This document shows positions 12,123 through 24,111 of a DNA stretch of 64,000 bases, in pieces. Every line of letters begins with the position of its first letter. The first letter of the stretch is position 1. Source of the DNA: Polytrichum commune (lineage: Eukaryota > Streptophyta > Polytrichopsida > Polytrichales > Polytrichaceae). The stretch covers positions 33,822,440-33,886,439 of the forward strand of contig OX485807.1 of assembly GCA_950295325.1 (NCBI GenBank). The letters run 5' to 3'. The notes beneath the pieces were generated by a model. The model was given only the letters and a program-made list of their open reading frames with translations, was not told the origin of the DNA and did not search any database. Both the position numbers and the translations under genes were made by a program.

Positions 12123-12516
12123 ATGACGGAAAGCGTACTAGACCTGGTTCAACAGCTCAAGAGTGATATTAAGCAAGGCGCTGAGGTAGTGGTAACTATA
12201 CAACCAAGAATGCACGGTGTTTGAGGTGCCCACGCTCTTGAGGGAAAAATATCCTGATCATTTCCCAACTCTCAAGGGGTTGGAGCTGGGCCTCCACCAC
12301 CAAACCTTGAAGAAAACTGAAACAGAGGTTTTCAAATTCGAGATAGCTTGCATCCTCCACTTTAAGCTTGCCACAAGTAGGAACAGCTCCTGGGAGAGAT
12401 TCGCTCAGCTCGTGGTTAGAGATGTGAACAGAGCGAGACTAGCCTATTCAGTGAGCAGCAGCAGCTCCAGTTCTGGACCCTGTTTACATTCCATTTACTT
12501 GGTTGTAGTGGTATAG
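12123..12516 (+). other. Possible coding exons, unrecognised
   Basis: An ATG at 12123 opens a short frame (MTESVLDLVQQLKSDIKQG) that ends at a stop after 29 further bases in a different frame from the next segment. The segment near 12196-12516 encodes a soluble-looking stretch (FEVPTLLREKYPDHFPTLKG, then ACILHFKLATSRNSSWERF) ending in a Ser tract. The two could be exons joined by a GT at 12186, but I see no confirming acceptor. No family is recognised. Chance frames remain quite possible. Confidence 0.2.
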
Positions 12517-13689
12517 ATGTACCCAACCCATGTATTCGGGCTTACTTCGAACACATCATATATCATATAGTCGGTGATGTAGACTTGGCCAAAAAATTCC
12601 ATGTAAGTTGGAGGTGAAAATGTTAGGAAAAGCATCGATCTATAAATGGGATCTCTTCATGTGATCGGAATTGGAGTTACATCTCTGCCACCGGTACATT
12701 TCGAGCCCGAGTTGTTCAGAATCTGCTCATGGGCGACCATTTGGCGTTCGGATCGGTATATTCGATCGCACAGGGAGGTCGCGTGGGCGCAAGTGTTTGG
12801 GTGCACCAGGATGAGGTTTCGGATTTTGAGGTCGTAGGGGATGGAAGGCAGCGGCGGTGTGGTGAGGAAGGTTAATTGGAGTTGATTTGAGGGTGTGTTA
12901 TGGTGTGTCGTGGTGGTGTGACGCGATCGCGAAGGGAGGGAGGGAGGGAAGGAGGAGTGAAGGTGGCGGTAGGGTTGAGTGAATCTGTGGATCGAGTGGA
13001 AGAGAGGGAGAGAGAGAGAGAGAAAGTGGCGAGTGATGAGGTTGCGACGACTCTCTTCTGTCATTCTGCGGATAGCGTGGCGATGCGAATGTTGATTTGA
13101 TCGGAGGAGGCTACCCCGGTTTCGTCCCGTCTTGTCCTCCATCATGGTACGTTGTGGCGCTTACCCTTTGCCCTTGCGTTAGGGTTTCTTGCTCCTCCTG
13201 TTTCTTGCTCCCGGTGGAGCTCAGGGCCAGTGCGCTGAGAGGTGCTCACGCAGGAGTTTTTACTAAGCCCCTTGATTCATAACGGTTGAATGCATACAAA
13301 CACCACAAAGCTCTAAGCGTTTTAAAACCCCCGTGTGTACAAGCAAACATAAACATAAAGTTGCAACTACCGTAGGTCCATAGCTGGTTCGACACATGTT
13401 AGCCGAATAATTAATTAAAGTTCAAAAAGTAGGTTTGGCACCTAAAAACAGTATATTCATATTTTCAACAATTTTCTCTTTTAATTTTTAAAAATTCAGC
13501 TTAAATTCATTTTTAATTTTCTATTTAAGCTTATATCTTGTACATCTCTCTTGCATTGAATGACAAGTAAGATGTGAGTGAAGAGTTGAGAATGCTCTGT
13601 GCTTTATGCAAGTAGAATGGAGTTGTGTTCAACAATGCATATGGGATATGTAAACTTTGAGGTGAAGCACCGAGTTAGACTTCATTTTT
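12517..13689. other. Intergenic DNA, GA-rich tract
   Basis: The stretch has purine-rich tracts (12935-12960, 13003-13024). A 162-codon minus-strand frame at 12657-13145 is largely a translation of these low-complexity tracts (Ser, His, Pro, Thr) and is not convincing. The GA-rich DNA before ATG-rich sequence at about 13090-13150 could be a promoter or leader, but no coding sequence follows it. Confidence 0.45.
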
Positions 13690-14035
13690 ATAACGCATAA
13701 CTTTTGCATAGAGTCTTCAAATGACATAAAATTTGTTGGAGGTGAAAGATTACTTGATTTCTAAACTTTTCTTAGACCAACAAAATTCCAAAAAATTTGA
13801 TCTTCTATGCACAAATGAGCTTAGAAAAACTGTTATGAACGCATTTTAATTTTTTGATCTTTACACGGCTGCAATGTTTTGTCCATATCTTTTGCATAAA
13901 GACTTATTTTGACACAAAACTTGTTGGAGGTGGAAGAAGGATTGATTTCTCAACTTTTGCTAGTTGGACAAAATTCTATAAAACTTCATCTTCTATGCTC
14001 AATTGGACTCCAAAAATTTGTGTACAACACATTTG
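13690..14035. repeat. Diverged ~175-bp direct duplication
   Basis: Two related units occupy about 13690-13835 and 13865-14030. They share TTTTGCATA(G/A)AG, GACA(T/C)AAAA, TTGTTGGAGGTG and ATCTTCTATGC. They are noncoding. Confidence 0.7.
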
Positions 14036-15149
14036 AAAAGCCTCACCTAGAGTCTTGCTACTTCTTAACCCATATTCTTTGTGGACTAATGTAAGTGAGC
14101 TTGATTACAAAAGGAGCACCTTCTCTCTTTCAAAATTCACATATGCTTCCATTATAAGTAAAACTCTCGTGAGAAGTAAAAATTTCTTACTTTTCGGCAT
14201 TTTTGAAAAATAATTAATTTTATATTCGGCAAAAAATGGCAATGATATTCCAAAAATTTTGGCATCTATTTTTAGAATTATTTTGTGTCGAACCAAGTAT
14301 GAACCTTCGGTATAAGTAGTTCAAAACTCATTGAAGATTCATGGCCTTATTTTACTTAAAGTGTACATAGTGGTAGAGTGGTCACTAATCTCAATGGAAC
14401 TTCGATCTCCACCAGGTGCACGTAGGGGGTCTGTGAAGAGAAATTTTGTGAGGACAATATAGGGTAAGGAAAGAGACATAATGTGCCGGGATCTTGCGCA
14501 CCTCTAGAAGCTAGGGGTGTGTACTGAAAGGTTCGGTAGGGATTGCCAGGATGCGAGGCTGGCCGTGCTTGAATGATTCGTGAGTAGTATCGTTTTGAGA
14601 AATGTACGCACGCTCACTGCCTTTGTGCTCTGTTGCCATAGCTATTTATGGCTGCCGTGGTGCACTTCTTGTACGGATTTTTTTCTTCTTCTCCAAGAAA
14701 CGCGGCTGAGTAGAACGTGTGACATCGAATGACCTCATTGGGAGATGTGGTACAGTTCATGAGCCCAGGCATTATCTACTCTTTCTATGGCATCTTACCA
14801 TTCGAAATTTAGGATCTCAATATATTAGGGCATGGCGAACAATCATGACACAATATAGTTAGTGGGAAATGGTTACGTGTGTATGTTAGGGCATGGATCT
14901 TGTCACACCGACATAGACTACTCGGTTCGGTGCATGTGGAGCTCAGGATCTGGGAAATTACAGTTGCAGAGGTAGCATGCATCACGGTAGAATATGAGTG
15001 TGGGGTGAGATTTCTGAATTCTGAAAATGTAGGAGAATTGATAACCTTCCAGTGACCTTTTATTCGAATTTTTCTTACCGTGAATTTTGTACCAGAGACC
15101 ATACCTCCTTGAATCCCTTTCAAATGCTGTCCAAGCACTCGGATTTATG
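14036..15149. other. Intergenic DNA
   Basis: No gene or clear repeat. The 109-codon minus-strand frame at 14809-15138 has no recognisable feature. Confidence 0.5.
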
Positions 15150-15440
15150 ATGTGTTGGCATAGGTGATGAACTTCAGGGTGCCTGTTTAGTGACCTTCAC
15201 ACCCGCTATGCATCATACCTTCATCGCTTTATGTTGAATCAAGGCATATGGATGTCGAGGTTGATGATGAGATGCACACCAATGTCCACCTATTTGCTAG
15301 ACACTGGACATAGGTGAGGAACTTGAGAGTCCCTTTTTATTGACCCTCATAGCAGCTGTGCATTGTACCTTGGTTGCTTAATGTTGATTCAGAGAATAGA
15401 TGTTTTGAGTCAATACATATGGATGTAGAGGTTTGACATA
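15150..15440. repeat. Imperfect ~140-bp direct duplication
   Basis: Units at about 15158-15275 and 15305-15440 share CATAGGTGA(T/G)GAACTT, a TTGACC/GTGACCTTCA motif, TATGTTGA(A/T)TCA and CATATGGATGT(C/A)GAGGTT. Confidence 0.7.
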
Positions 15441-15698
15441 AGATTGATTTAAGATTACATGCTGACCCCTGACGGATGTGTAGTCTAGACTCTAGACGAA
15501 TTTTGCACTAGTTGTGAGGAACAAATATGGTAAATTTTAATCCTTTTGGAGGTAGGGAAGAGATTCTTAGAGTATTCAAACTTGGGATAGCTGTAGACAT
15601 CTAAGAATGTGTATACTTTGTGTGCAGTGTCTTGGATACATTTATTGCTTCAGCAAATTACCAGATTTTGTGCCACCCAGGCTTCTCCCACTTGTCTG

Positions 15699-15750
15699 GT
15701 GTTTTTCCACCATCTGTGGCTGTGGTGTTTTTCCACCATCTGTGGCTGAG
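15699..15750. repeat. 26-bp tandem duplication
   Basis: GTGTTTTTCCACCATCTGTG occurs twice in tandem, 26 bases apart. Confidence 0.9.
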
Positions 15751-17625
15751 GTATTTTTATATAGAATGAACACCTGAAGGATCCGTATCAATGGCTTGGT
15801 GCGTAATTCCTCACTTGTGCAATGCGCATGAAAAATTGATTGCTTGCAATTATCTCTACCATCATGTAGAAGTAATTCAATAACTTTGTTTCTCTATTCA
15901 ACTGCTTTTGATGACTTTTTGCTCTATGATGGATGGAATATTAGAAGAAAAAAAATGCCTTTTGGTAGAGATTCAACGTTCAAGTTCTGTTTAATTCGTC
16001 TGAACATCAATAAGCCCATTGCATTTTGTTTGGAGGAACGTTAGCTCTCTTTCTAGACGTGCATTTTCTTAGTTGTGGCAAAGTCTAGGGTTTTGGGCGG
16101 GGTAGCTCTTGGGCTTATTTTCATGTAAGCCCTTATTTGTGATCTGCAAGAATGTCAGCGGGTTGAATTTAAAGTTGATCATGATGGGAATAATTCAAGA
16201 ATTAATTAGGATTGAAGATGAGGTGGTTATTGCATCTTCTGAATAGCACATCACTTATATTCCATAGTATTATGGCAGTTTGATGTTTCAACACTTTGCA
16301 TTTCAAATTTGTGCCACACCAACATTTGAAGATCCTTAATTCCTCATTTTACATGGTACCTTGTTGGCCTCGTAACTTGCACTTCATTGACAATCTTGAT
16401 TGGAGTAGGGGCTTGTACTATGTGTTGATTAGAATTGGTAATCTTTAATGGCCTTTTTAAATCAAGTTATCTACATATTTATATGACGGTAGAGAAAATA
16501 ATGATCAAATCTTTTACTACAGTGTATGGATAATGTGAAGGTAATCTTTGTTTTTTATACTTTTTGAAGAACTTTTTTTGTGGCAATTTACTCTAGTTTC
16601 ATGAGCATGAATGAAATATATGTAACTAAAAACCTTATCAACTTGATCGTGCATCTTTATTTAATCCAGAGAGTGTTGTAATCTTCAATTTTTAAAGACA
16701 TTCTAGGTAATTTTATACCTCTCATCTTCACTGCATCCAAAGTCAATCTCCATTGAACTAAGCACAAGGATGACAATATTGGGTTGATAGCCAAGACAAA
16801 ATAGGAGTATTATTATTAACTAAAATCATAAATTTGTACATTGAGAATTGTAACTTGCAAGAGGTTGCTTTAAAATTTTGAAAGGGAGATTGAGTGGAGT
16901 GTTGATTCCTAGGACTTGATGACTTGCATTTGGGTGACCATCCACTTTCAGCACCGAGTGGCTTATAAATCAATGTGGAGAAGCCTATGGGTTACATTGA
17001 GTTGATAACTTTGTCTTATTTTTCATTAACTACAAATATTATAAAAGTAGAGTTTTTATTCTTGTATATAATCTAGAACTCCAATTCTTATGTCGGGGGA
17101 GCAAGGTGTAGTTACTAATGTTATGCACTTGCTCATGTTATGAATGAAGCACTGAAGTATATACTACGCTTATGTAGTTTTGAGTGTATTGAATTTGTCT
17201 CTAGGAACGTTATTAAATGTTATAGTCTTGGGGTTTTGGAGTTTGTTGGGAAAATCTTGAATTAAGCATAATAGCCCCTATCTAGATACTCAAAAAAAGC
17301 ATGTACATACAAATTTTTTTTTTAAAAATGTTCTTGTCGTGTTTCACATGTTGCTACTAAGAGAGCACTTGGGGCCAAGGCTAACTAAATTGATATGTTT
17401 GCATCTATTATTGGCTACTTTAATGACAATTTGTATGTACCTATTTCAATTTATATTTTCATTGTGAATTGTGGAGATTTTAGGTGGTTGTCAGTGTGAC
17501 TTTATGGTCCATGGATGTTTGCAGATGGAGTGACCACTTTCATATGCTTGGACTACGTAGATTATCCCTTCTTTGGATATTTGCCGTTGATCGAGACAAT
17601 TTAGGCTTCCCGCAAAAATTTCATC
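15751..17625. other. Upstream region of the NLR gene
   Basis: No gene is supported. The last 100 bases include a possible splice acceptor (TTTGCAGATGG near 17519-17529). The ATG at 17626 stands in the context CATCATGGCG. Confidence 0.45.
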
Positions 17626-19341
17626 ATGGCGGAGCTTTTACAATTGGTTTTTGAGCAACTATCAAGAGTTTGGGGTTGCATTGTCACTTGCTTTATGATG
17701 TTCTGGACATATCGGCAACGAGGAACCATTTACAAATATGACATTGGAGGTGTATTGCAATGGCAGAAGGAAGAAATAAGTAGGCTTGAAGAGATTTCAA
17801 ATGGGAATGAAGTATTGAATAAGAAGCAATGTAAACATCTTCTCACCAAGCTTAACCAAGTCGTAGAATGTGTTGGTAAGATGATCACATTGAGTAGTGA
17901 GGTCCAAGAGTTCGGTGTTGCACTTGAGGAGCTATGTTGCATTACACAAAAATTGGGAGTTGTGATCAGTGAATGCGGAAATCTAAATCGGAGTCAAGCA
18001 ATTGCATTCCAAATAAATAACAAGGAGGCTTTCCGAGAAGTTGTGTCCGATTTGAGGTGTTTTTGGGATGTGATTTGTGAGATGCATTCAACAAGCCATC
18101 CAGGGTCGCATTTTGACATGTTTATCATTGATATAGACATGCCCACCTTGAAAGAAATTGAGGATGACGAAAAAGTTCTTCAAGAAAATCTTAAAGATGG
18201 TAGCAACTATGAATGGAACGAACATTTACGGCAAAGATTGGGGGATTTGCAACTAGAAGGCGGAGAACTCGATGGTGTGGAGGTTCCAACTGTTATCAAT
18301 TCATTGAAACCAAAACTTCTTAAACAAGTTGGGAAAGGATCATATGGTGTTGTGTTTGAATCAATATGGTTGGGATTTAAATGTGCAACAAAGATTTTGC
18401 CAGCTCCATATGGAATTGAAAATCTCCGCAAAGAGGTTGGTATTTTGGCAGGCTTGAGCCATCCAAATCTCATCAAATTCATTTATTGTGGAGTTGGTTG
18501 GAGCATAGACGAGTTATGTTCTTGGACTCTCAAAGTTTTACGGAAATGCAAAGGAGGAAATGGCAAAACTTTTGACAATTTGTATTTAGTGATGGAGTTC
18601 ATGGACATGAGCTTGAGTGGCATGTTGAAGAAGCAACCTAAACCATTACCATATCTTCTTGCAATTGATATCATGCATCAAGTTGCAAGTGGTGTGTGTT
18701 ATCTTCATGACATGCATGTTGCCCATCTTGATTTGAAGCCGGACAATGTGCTCATGAAACCCAATTCCATTACATGAGGAAAATTGAAATCTAGGCGATA
18801 TTTGGTCAAGTTGGTTGATTATGGTACTTCCAACATTGAGGTTCCAAGCAAAGTTTCCAAGAACCAAACTTGCCATCGTGTTGGTACACCTAAGTATATG
18901 GCACCGGAGATTATTCAACAAAACCTTGAATCTCATGCAAGTCTATTTCAAGCTGATGTATGGTCCTTTGCTATGACATGTTCAGAGATCTTGTCACAAA
19001 TTGCTCCATTTGGGAGCAATTTCGTGCAAACCAAAGACATTTTGAAAAAAATAAAGGAATTTGAGAGGCCAGAGTTGCCAATGAATTGTGAAGAGCTTAC
19101 GAGGTTGATTGAGGAATGTTGGGTAGAGGATCCTTCACAAAGGCCGACATTTTTTGAAATTTGTCAGAAATTGATCAATTTGAAGAAAATGTTCTTGAGA
19201 GGAACATATTCGGCAAACCTACGTCCCAAGTTTGAAAAGGATGGAGCCTCACTCCAAAAGAAGTCAAGAATCGAGAAGGCAAAGGAGGTCAAGGAGAATC
19301 ATGTTATAAAGGTATGAACCATTTTGGTGTTAAAATACCTA

Positions 19342-19380
19342 AGCAACTATATATATATATGTATGTATGTATGTATGTAG
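19342..19380. repeat. (TA)n(TATG)n microsatellite in intron 1
   Basis: The first intron of the NLR gene contains a run of TA followed by about six TATG/GTAT units. Confidence 0.9.
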
Positions 19381-21089
19381 CTTGCCACTTTTATTGATTA
19401 GATTAAATATAGGTCTTTGAGGGCGTAATTTTGAATGAGAATTATGTACTTATTGCATGCGTTGTTTATGTAGGTGAATGAAGCAACAATGCAAGTAAAC
19501 AACATGGCAGTTGGTGTTGAACGAAACCTTACAAAAGTAAAAAATCGCCTCAAGGAAGTGAGGATTTTGGGTGTCATTGGCATGGGTGGAATTGGGAAAA
19601 CTACATTGGCAAATGTCATATTTCATGAATTGAAATCCACATACAATGCATCATATTTTGCCAAGGACTTGAAGAATGAAAGTGATTCACTTGGAATTCT
19701 ATGTGACATGTTAACAAACTTTGGAAAAGATCCTAAAAACTTGCCAACAAATTTAGTGGATGCACAAAACATGTTGAAGCAATTTATGGTTGGTAAGAAG
19801 GTTCTCATAATATTGGATGATATAAAGCATCGAGATCAAATAGATAATCTTCTCCATCCGGATATTTTGAGGGACAACGTAGGCGTCACATTGATTATAA
19901 CAACCCGCCATTGGGATAAGATTAAAGATCTCGTCGGGGAGAATGGCAAAATAGAGGTTGACACATTGGATGAAAATGCAGCAAAACATTTTTTATCCTT
20001 CATTCATGTGGGCCCAGAGGTTCTTTACCAATTGAATTTCATGATATAGGAGGAAGAATTGTGGAAGCTTGCAATGGCTTGCCTTTAAGCCTAGGAGTAT
20101 TGGGTGCATTTTTGCGGGATAAAAGGAGGTTGCGAAGTTGGGAGCGAGCATTACGAAGAATGAAAAGGGGAAGATGTTTGGATGGTAACAAAGAATCTGA
20201 AGACACAAAGCTTTGGAGCACATTGAGGATAAGCTTCGATGGATTGGAACTGGTTGAAAAAAATATGTTTTTGGACATAGCGTGCTTCTTTTGCAAGGAC
20301 GTGTGGCCTGAAGGCATGTCAATAGGTAGAGCCTTGTACGTATGGACCATGAATGATATTCTCCCGATGAGATCATTCAATATATTGATAGAGCGGTCAT
20401 TGGTAAATGTTGACATATATGGAAACATAGAGATGCACGACCAACTTCGTGACATGGGACGAATGATCGTGCAAAAGGATGAAGAATACTTGGGCACTCG
20501 AGTTTGGGGTGTTGACTTCATTCCATCGACTCAATCTACAAGCAAGGTGTGAATTGTAATGAACGACTTGTATGACAAAGTTTGTTCCGTGTTGTCTTTG
20601 TAAAGTCTATATAAACAAAATGTGTAATTAGATTTGGATTATATTGGGCCATTAGTTTCATGTTTATAACGGACAAGATATTTAAAATCAATTCAGATCC
20701 TTGTATAGTCTTTGCAATGATTCATTTTATTCCATCTTTTTGCAAAATAATATATGATTCTATTGATACTCTATTTGTTTTTTGATATAATTTTTACATC
20801 TTGCTAAGCAGGGCACCAAGAAAGTTGAAGGTATAATGTACAAAAGATCGCGGTGCCATTTACAAGGTTGGAATTTTTGTTTAGACTTAGATCTACGCAA
20901 TCTTCGCCTACTGATAATTCATGATCATACCAACAATAATTCAACCGACTTCCAACTATTTAAAGTTCCTCTTTCACACGATCAAGAATATTTATGTCAA
21001 TTGCAAGCCATAATTATAAATGGTAACTTTCAACAGTTACCAAACAATTTGTGGAAAATGCATTCATTGAAAAGCTTAGATATCAAAGG

Positions 21090-24010
21090 ATTGAACATGC
21101 TCAAAACATTGCATGAGGGACTTGGAAACCTCACTTCATTGACGGCCCTTAATTTGTCGCAATGTTGGAGATTGACAACATTACCAGAGGGACTTGGAAA
21201 CCTCACTTCTTTGACAAACCTTATATTTGAGGGATGTTCAAACTTGACAACATTACCCGAAGGACTTGGAAACCTTATTTCTTTGACGACGCTTAAATTG
21301 GGGAGTTGTTCAATCTTGACAACATTACCAGAGGGACTTGAAAACCTCACTTCTTTGACGGAACTTAATTTGACGAGATGTTCAAGATTGACAACATTAT
21401 CCGAGGGACTTGGAAACCTCACTTCTTTGACAAACCTTACATTGGAGGGATGTTCAAGCTTGACAACATTACCTAAGGGACTTGGAAACCTCACTTCTTT
21501 GACAAACCTTAGATTGATGGGATGTTCAAGCTTGACAACATTACCCAAGGGACTTGGAAACCTCACTTCTTTGACACAATTTTCTTTGTGGTATTGTTCA
21601 AGCTTGACAACATTACCTGAGGGACTTGGAAACCTCACTTTATTGACGGCCCTTTATTTGTCGAAATGTAGGAGATTGACAACATTACCCGAGGGACTTG
21701 GAAACCTCACTTCTTTGACGATGCTTAACTTGTGGGGTTGTTCAAGCTTGACAACATTACCAGAGGGACTTGGAAACCTCACTTCTTTGACAAACCTTAT
21801 ATTGGAGGGATGTTCAAACTTGACAACATTACCCGAAGGACTTGGAAACCTTATTTCTTTGACGACGCTTAAATTGGGGAGTTGTTCAATTTTGACAACA
21901 TTACCAGAGGGACTTGGAAACCTCACTTCTTTGACAATGCTTAAATTGGAGAGTTGTTCAAGCTTGACAACATTACCAGAGGGACTTGGAAACCTCACAT
22001 CTTTGACAAACCTTACATTGGAGGGATGTTCAAGCTTGACAACATTACCTAAGGGACTTGGAAACCTCACTTCTTTGACAAACCTTAGATTGATGGGATG
22101 TTCAAGCTTGACAACATTACCCAAGGGACTTGGAAACCTCACTTCTTTGATCAACCTTACATTGGGGGGTTGTTCAAGCTTGACAACATTACCTGAGGGA
22201 CTTGGAAACCTCACTTCTTTGACGATGCTTAACTTTTGGGGTTGTTCAAGCTTGACAACATTACCCGAGGGACTTGGAAACCTCACTTCTTTGACAAACC
22301 TTATATTGGAGGGATGTTCAGACTTGACAACGTTACCAGAGGGACTTGGAAACCTCACTTCTTTGACATAACTTAATTTGACCAGATGTTCAAGATTGAC
22401 AACATTACCCGAGGGACTTGGGAACCTGACTTCTTTGACAAACCTTAGATTGATGGGATGTTCAAGCTTGACAACATTACCCGAGGGACTTGGAAACCTC
22501 ACTTCTTTGACAAACCTTACATTGGAGGGATGTTCAAGCTTGACAACATTACCCGAGGGACTTGAAAACCTCTCTTCTTCGAGGACGCTTAAACTGGGGG
22601 TTTGTTCAAGCTTGACAACATTACCAGAGGGACTTGAAAACCTCACTTCTTTGACAAACCTTATATTGGAGGGATGTTCAAACATAACAACATTACCCAA
22701 GGGGTTTGGAAACCTCACTTCTTTGACAGAGTTTAAGTTGTAGAGTTGTTCAAGCTTGACAACATTACATGAGGGACTTGGAAACCTCACTTCTTTGAGG
22801 ACGCTTAAATTGGAGGGTTGTTCAAGCTTGACAACATTACCAAAGGGACTTGGAAACCTCAGTTCTCTGATGGATTTTTATTTGTGAAGATACTCAAGCT
22901 TGACAACATTTCCCAAGGGACTTGGAAACCTCATTTCTTTGACATAACTTAAATTGGGGGGTTGTTCAAGCTTGACAACATTACCCGAGAGACTTGGAAA
23001 CATCACTTCTTTGACAACCCTTACATTGGAGGGATGTTCAAACATGACAACATTACCCGAGGGACTTGGAAACCTCACTTCTTTGACAAACCTTAATATG
23101 GGGGGTTGTTCAAGCTTGACAACATTACCCGAGGGACTTGAAAACGTCACTTCTTTGACGAAGCTTAATTTGAGGTGATATTCAAGCTTGACAACATTAG
23201 CAGAGGGACTTGGAAACCTCACCTCTTTGACGAAGCTTAATATGGGGGTTGTTGAAGCTTGCCAACATTAGCCAAGGGACTTGGAACCCTCACTTCTTTC
23301 ATAGAGCTTTATTCGTGGTCTTGTTCTAGTTTGCGAACATTAGCCAAGGGACTTGGAAACCTCACTTCTTTGACGAAGCTTAATTTGCACGATTGTCTAA
23401 ACTTGACAACACTACCCAAGGGACTTGGAAACCTTACTTCTTTGATGGAGCTTTATTTGTCGACATGCTCAAGCTTGAAAACATTACCAGAGGGACTTGG
23501 AAACCTAACTTCTTTGGCAGAGCTTAAATTGGAGGGATGGTCAAGCTTGACAACATTAGTAGAGGGACTTGGAAACCTCACTTCTTTGACGAAGCTTAAT
23601 TTGGAGGGTTGTTCAAGCTTGACAACATTACCCGAGGGACTTGGAAACCTCACTTCTTTGACGAAGCTTAATTTGGAGGGTTGTTCAAGCTTGACAACAT
23701 TACCCGAGGGACTTGGAAACCTCGTTTTTCTTGACAAACCTTACATTGGAGGGATGTTCAAGCTTGACAACATTACTTGAGGGATTTGAAAACTTCACTT
23801 CTTTGACGCCGCTTAAATTGGGGGGTTGTTCAAGCTTGACAACAATACCATAGGGACTTGGAAACCTCACTTCTTTGACGAAGCTTAATTTGGAGAATTG
23901 TTCAAGCTTGACAACATTACCCGAGGGACTTGGAAACCTCACATCTTTGACAAACCTTACATTGGAGGGATGTTCAAGCTTGGCCACATTACCCGAGGGA
24001 CTTCGAATCC
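21090..24010 (+). repeat. 72-bp LRR-encoding tandem array, about 40 units
   Basis: Each 72-nt unit encodes one 24-residue LRR with the core LTTLPEGLGNLTSLT and a variable (L)xLxxCSS segment. Units are almost identical at the DNA level (GGACTTGGAAACCTCACTTC recurs throughout), which implies recent expansion. There is a higher order too: the variant unit with AACCTTATTTCTTTGACGAC recurs at 21271 and 21847 (576 bp, 8 units), and the unit with GACGATGCTTAACTT recurs at 21717 and 22221 (504 bp, 7 units), which indicates unequal exchange of multi-unit blocks. The first 18 or so units are open. Stops and frameshifts appear only after 22369. Long minus-strand frames (for example 21654-22790) are shadows of the repeat. 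Confidence 0.95.
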
Positions 24011-24111
24011 TCATTTCTTCTTACATTTCTTCTTTCATAGTTCCAATTTTGTGGAATGCAAAAGTGCAAATGATTCATACTCCATATGCTAGAAGTTTGT
24101 TATTTTCTTAA

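Larger units (their letters stand above)
17626..24111 (+). pseudogene. Kinase/NB-ARC/LRR immune-receptor gene, inactivated
   Basis: The exons are 17626-19311, 19474-20546 and 20812-24111, with GT..AG introns and all junctions in phase 0, giving about 2,020 codons. Exon 1 encodes a roughly 220-residue helical N-terminus, then a protein kinase: GKGSYG near residue 236, Lys 256, HLDLKPDN at 367-374 (Leu where RD kinases have Arg), DYG at 398 and APE near 426. Exon 2 encodes NB-ARC: P-loop GMGGIGKTT (19579), VLIILDDI, LIITTR, CNGLPLSLG and MHD (20433-20441). Exon 3 is the LRR. Such receptors sense pathogens in the cytosol, and kinase-NLR fusions are known mainly from mosses. Lesions: TGA at 18775-18777 between the catalytic loop and DYG; a one-base loss near 20020-20027 (exon 2 is 1,073 nt, so one base restores a multiple of three); stops at 22369, 22741, 22885, 22945, 23176 and 23851; and frameshifts near 23240 (-1) and 23725 (+1). 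Confidence 0.88.

Noticed and set aside
12657-13145. A 162-codon minus-strand frame rich in Ser, His, Pro and Thr
   Set aside because: It is a translation of GA/CT-rich low-complexity DNA with no domain or splice support.
21654-22790. A 378-codon minus-strand open frame across the LRR array
   Set aside because: It is the antisense shadow of the 72-bp repeat, whose period keeps any stop-free frame open. The plus-strand frame gives canonical LRRs.
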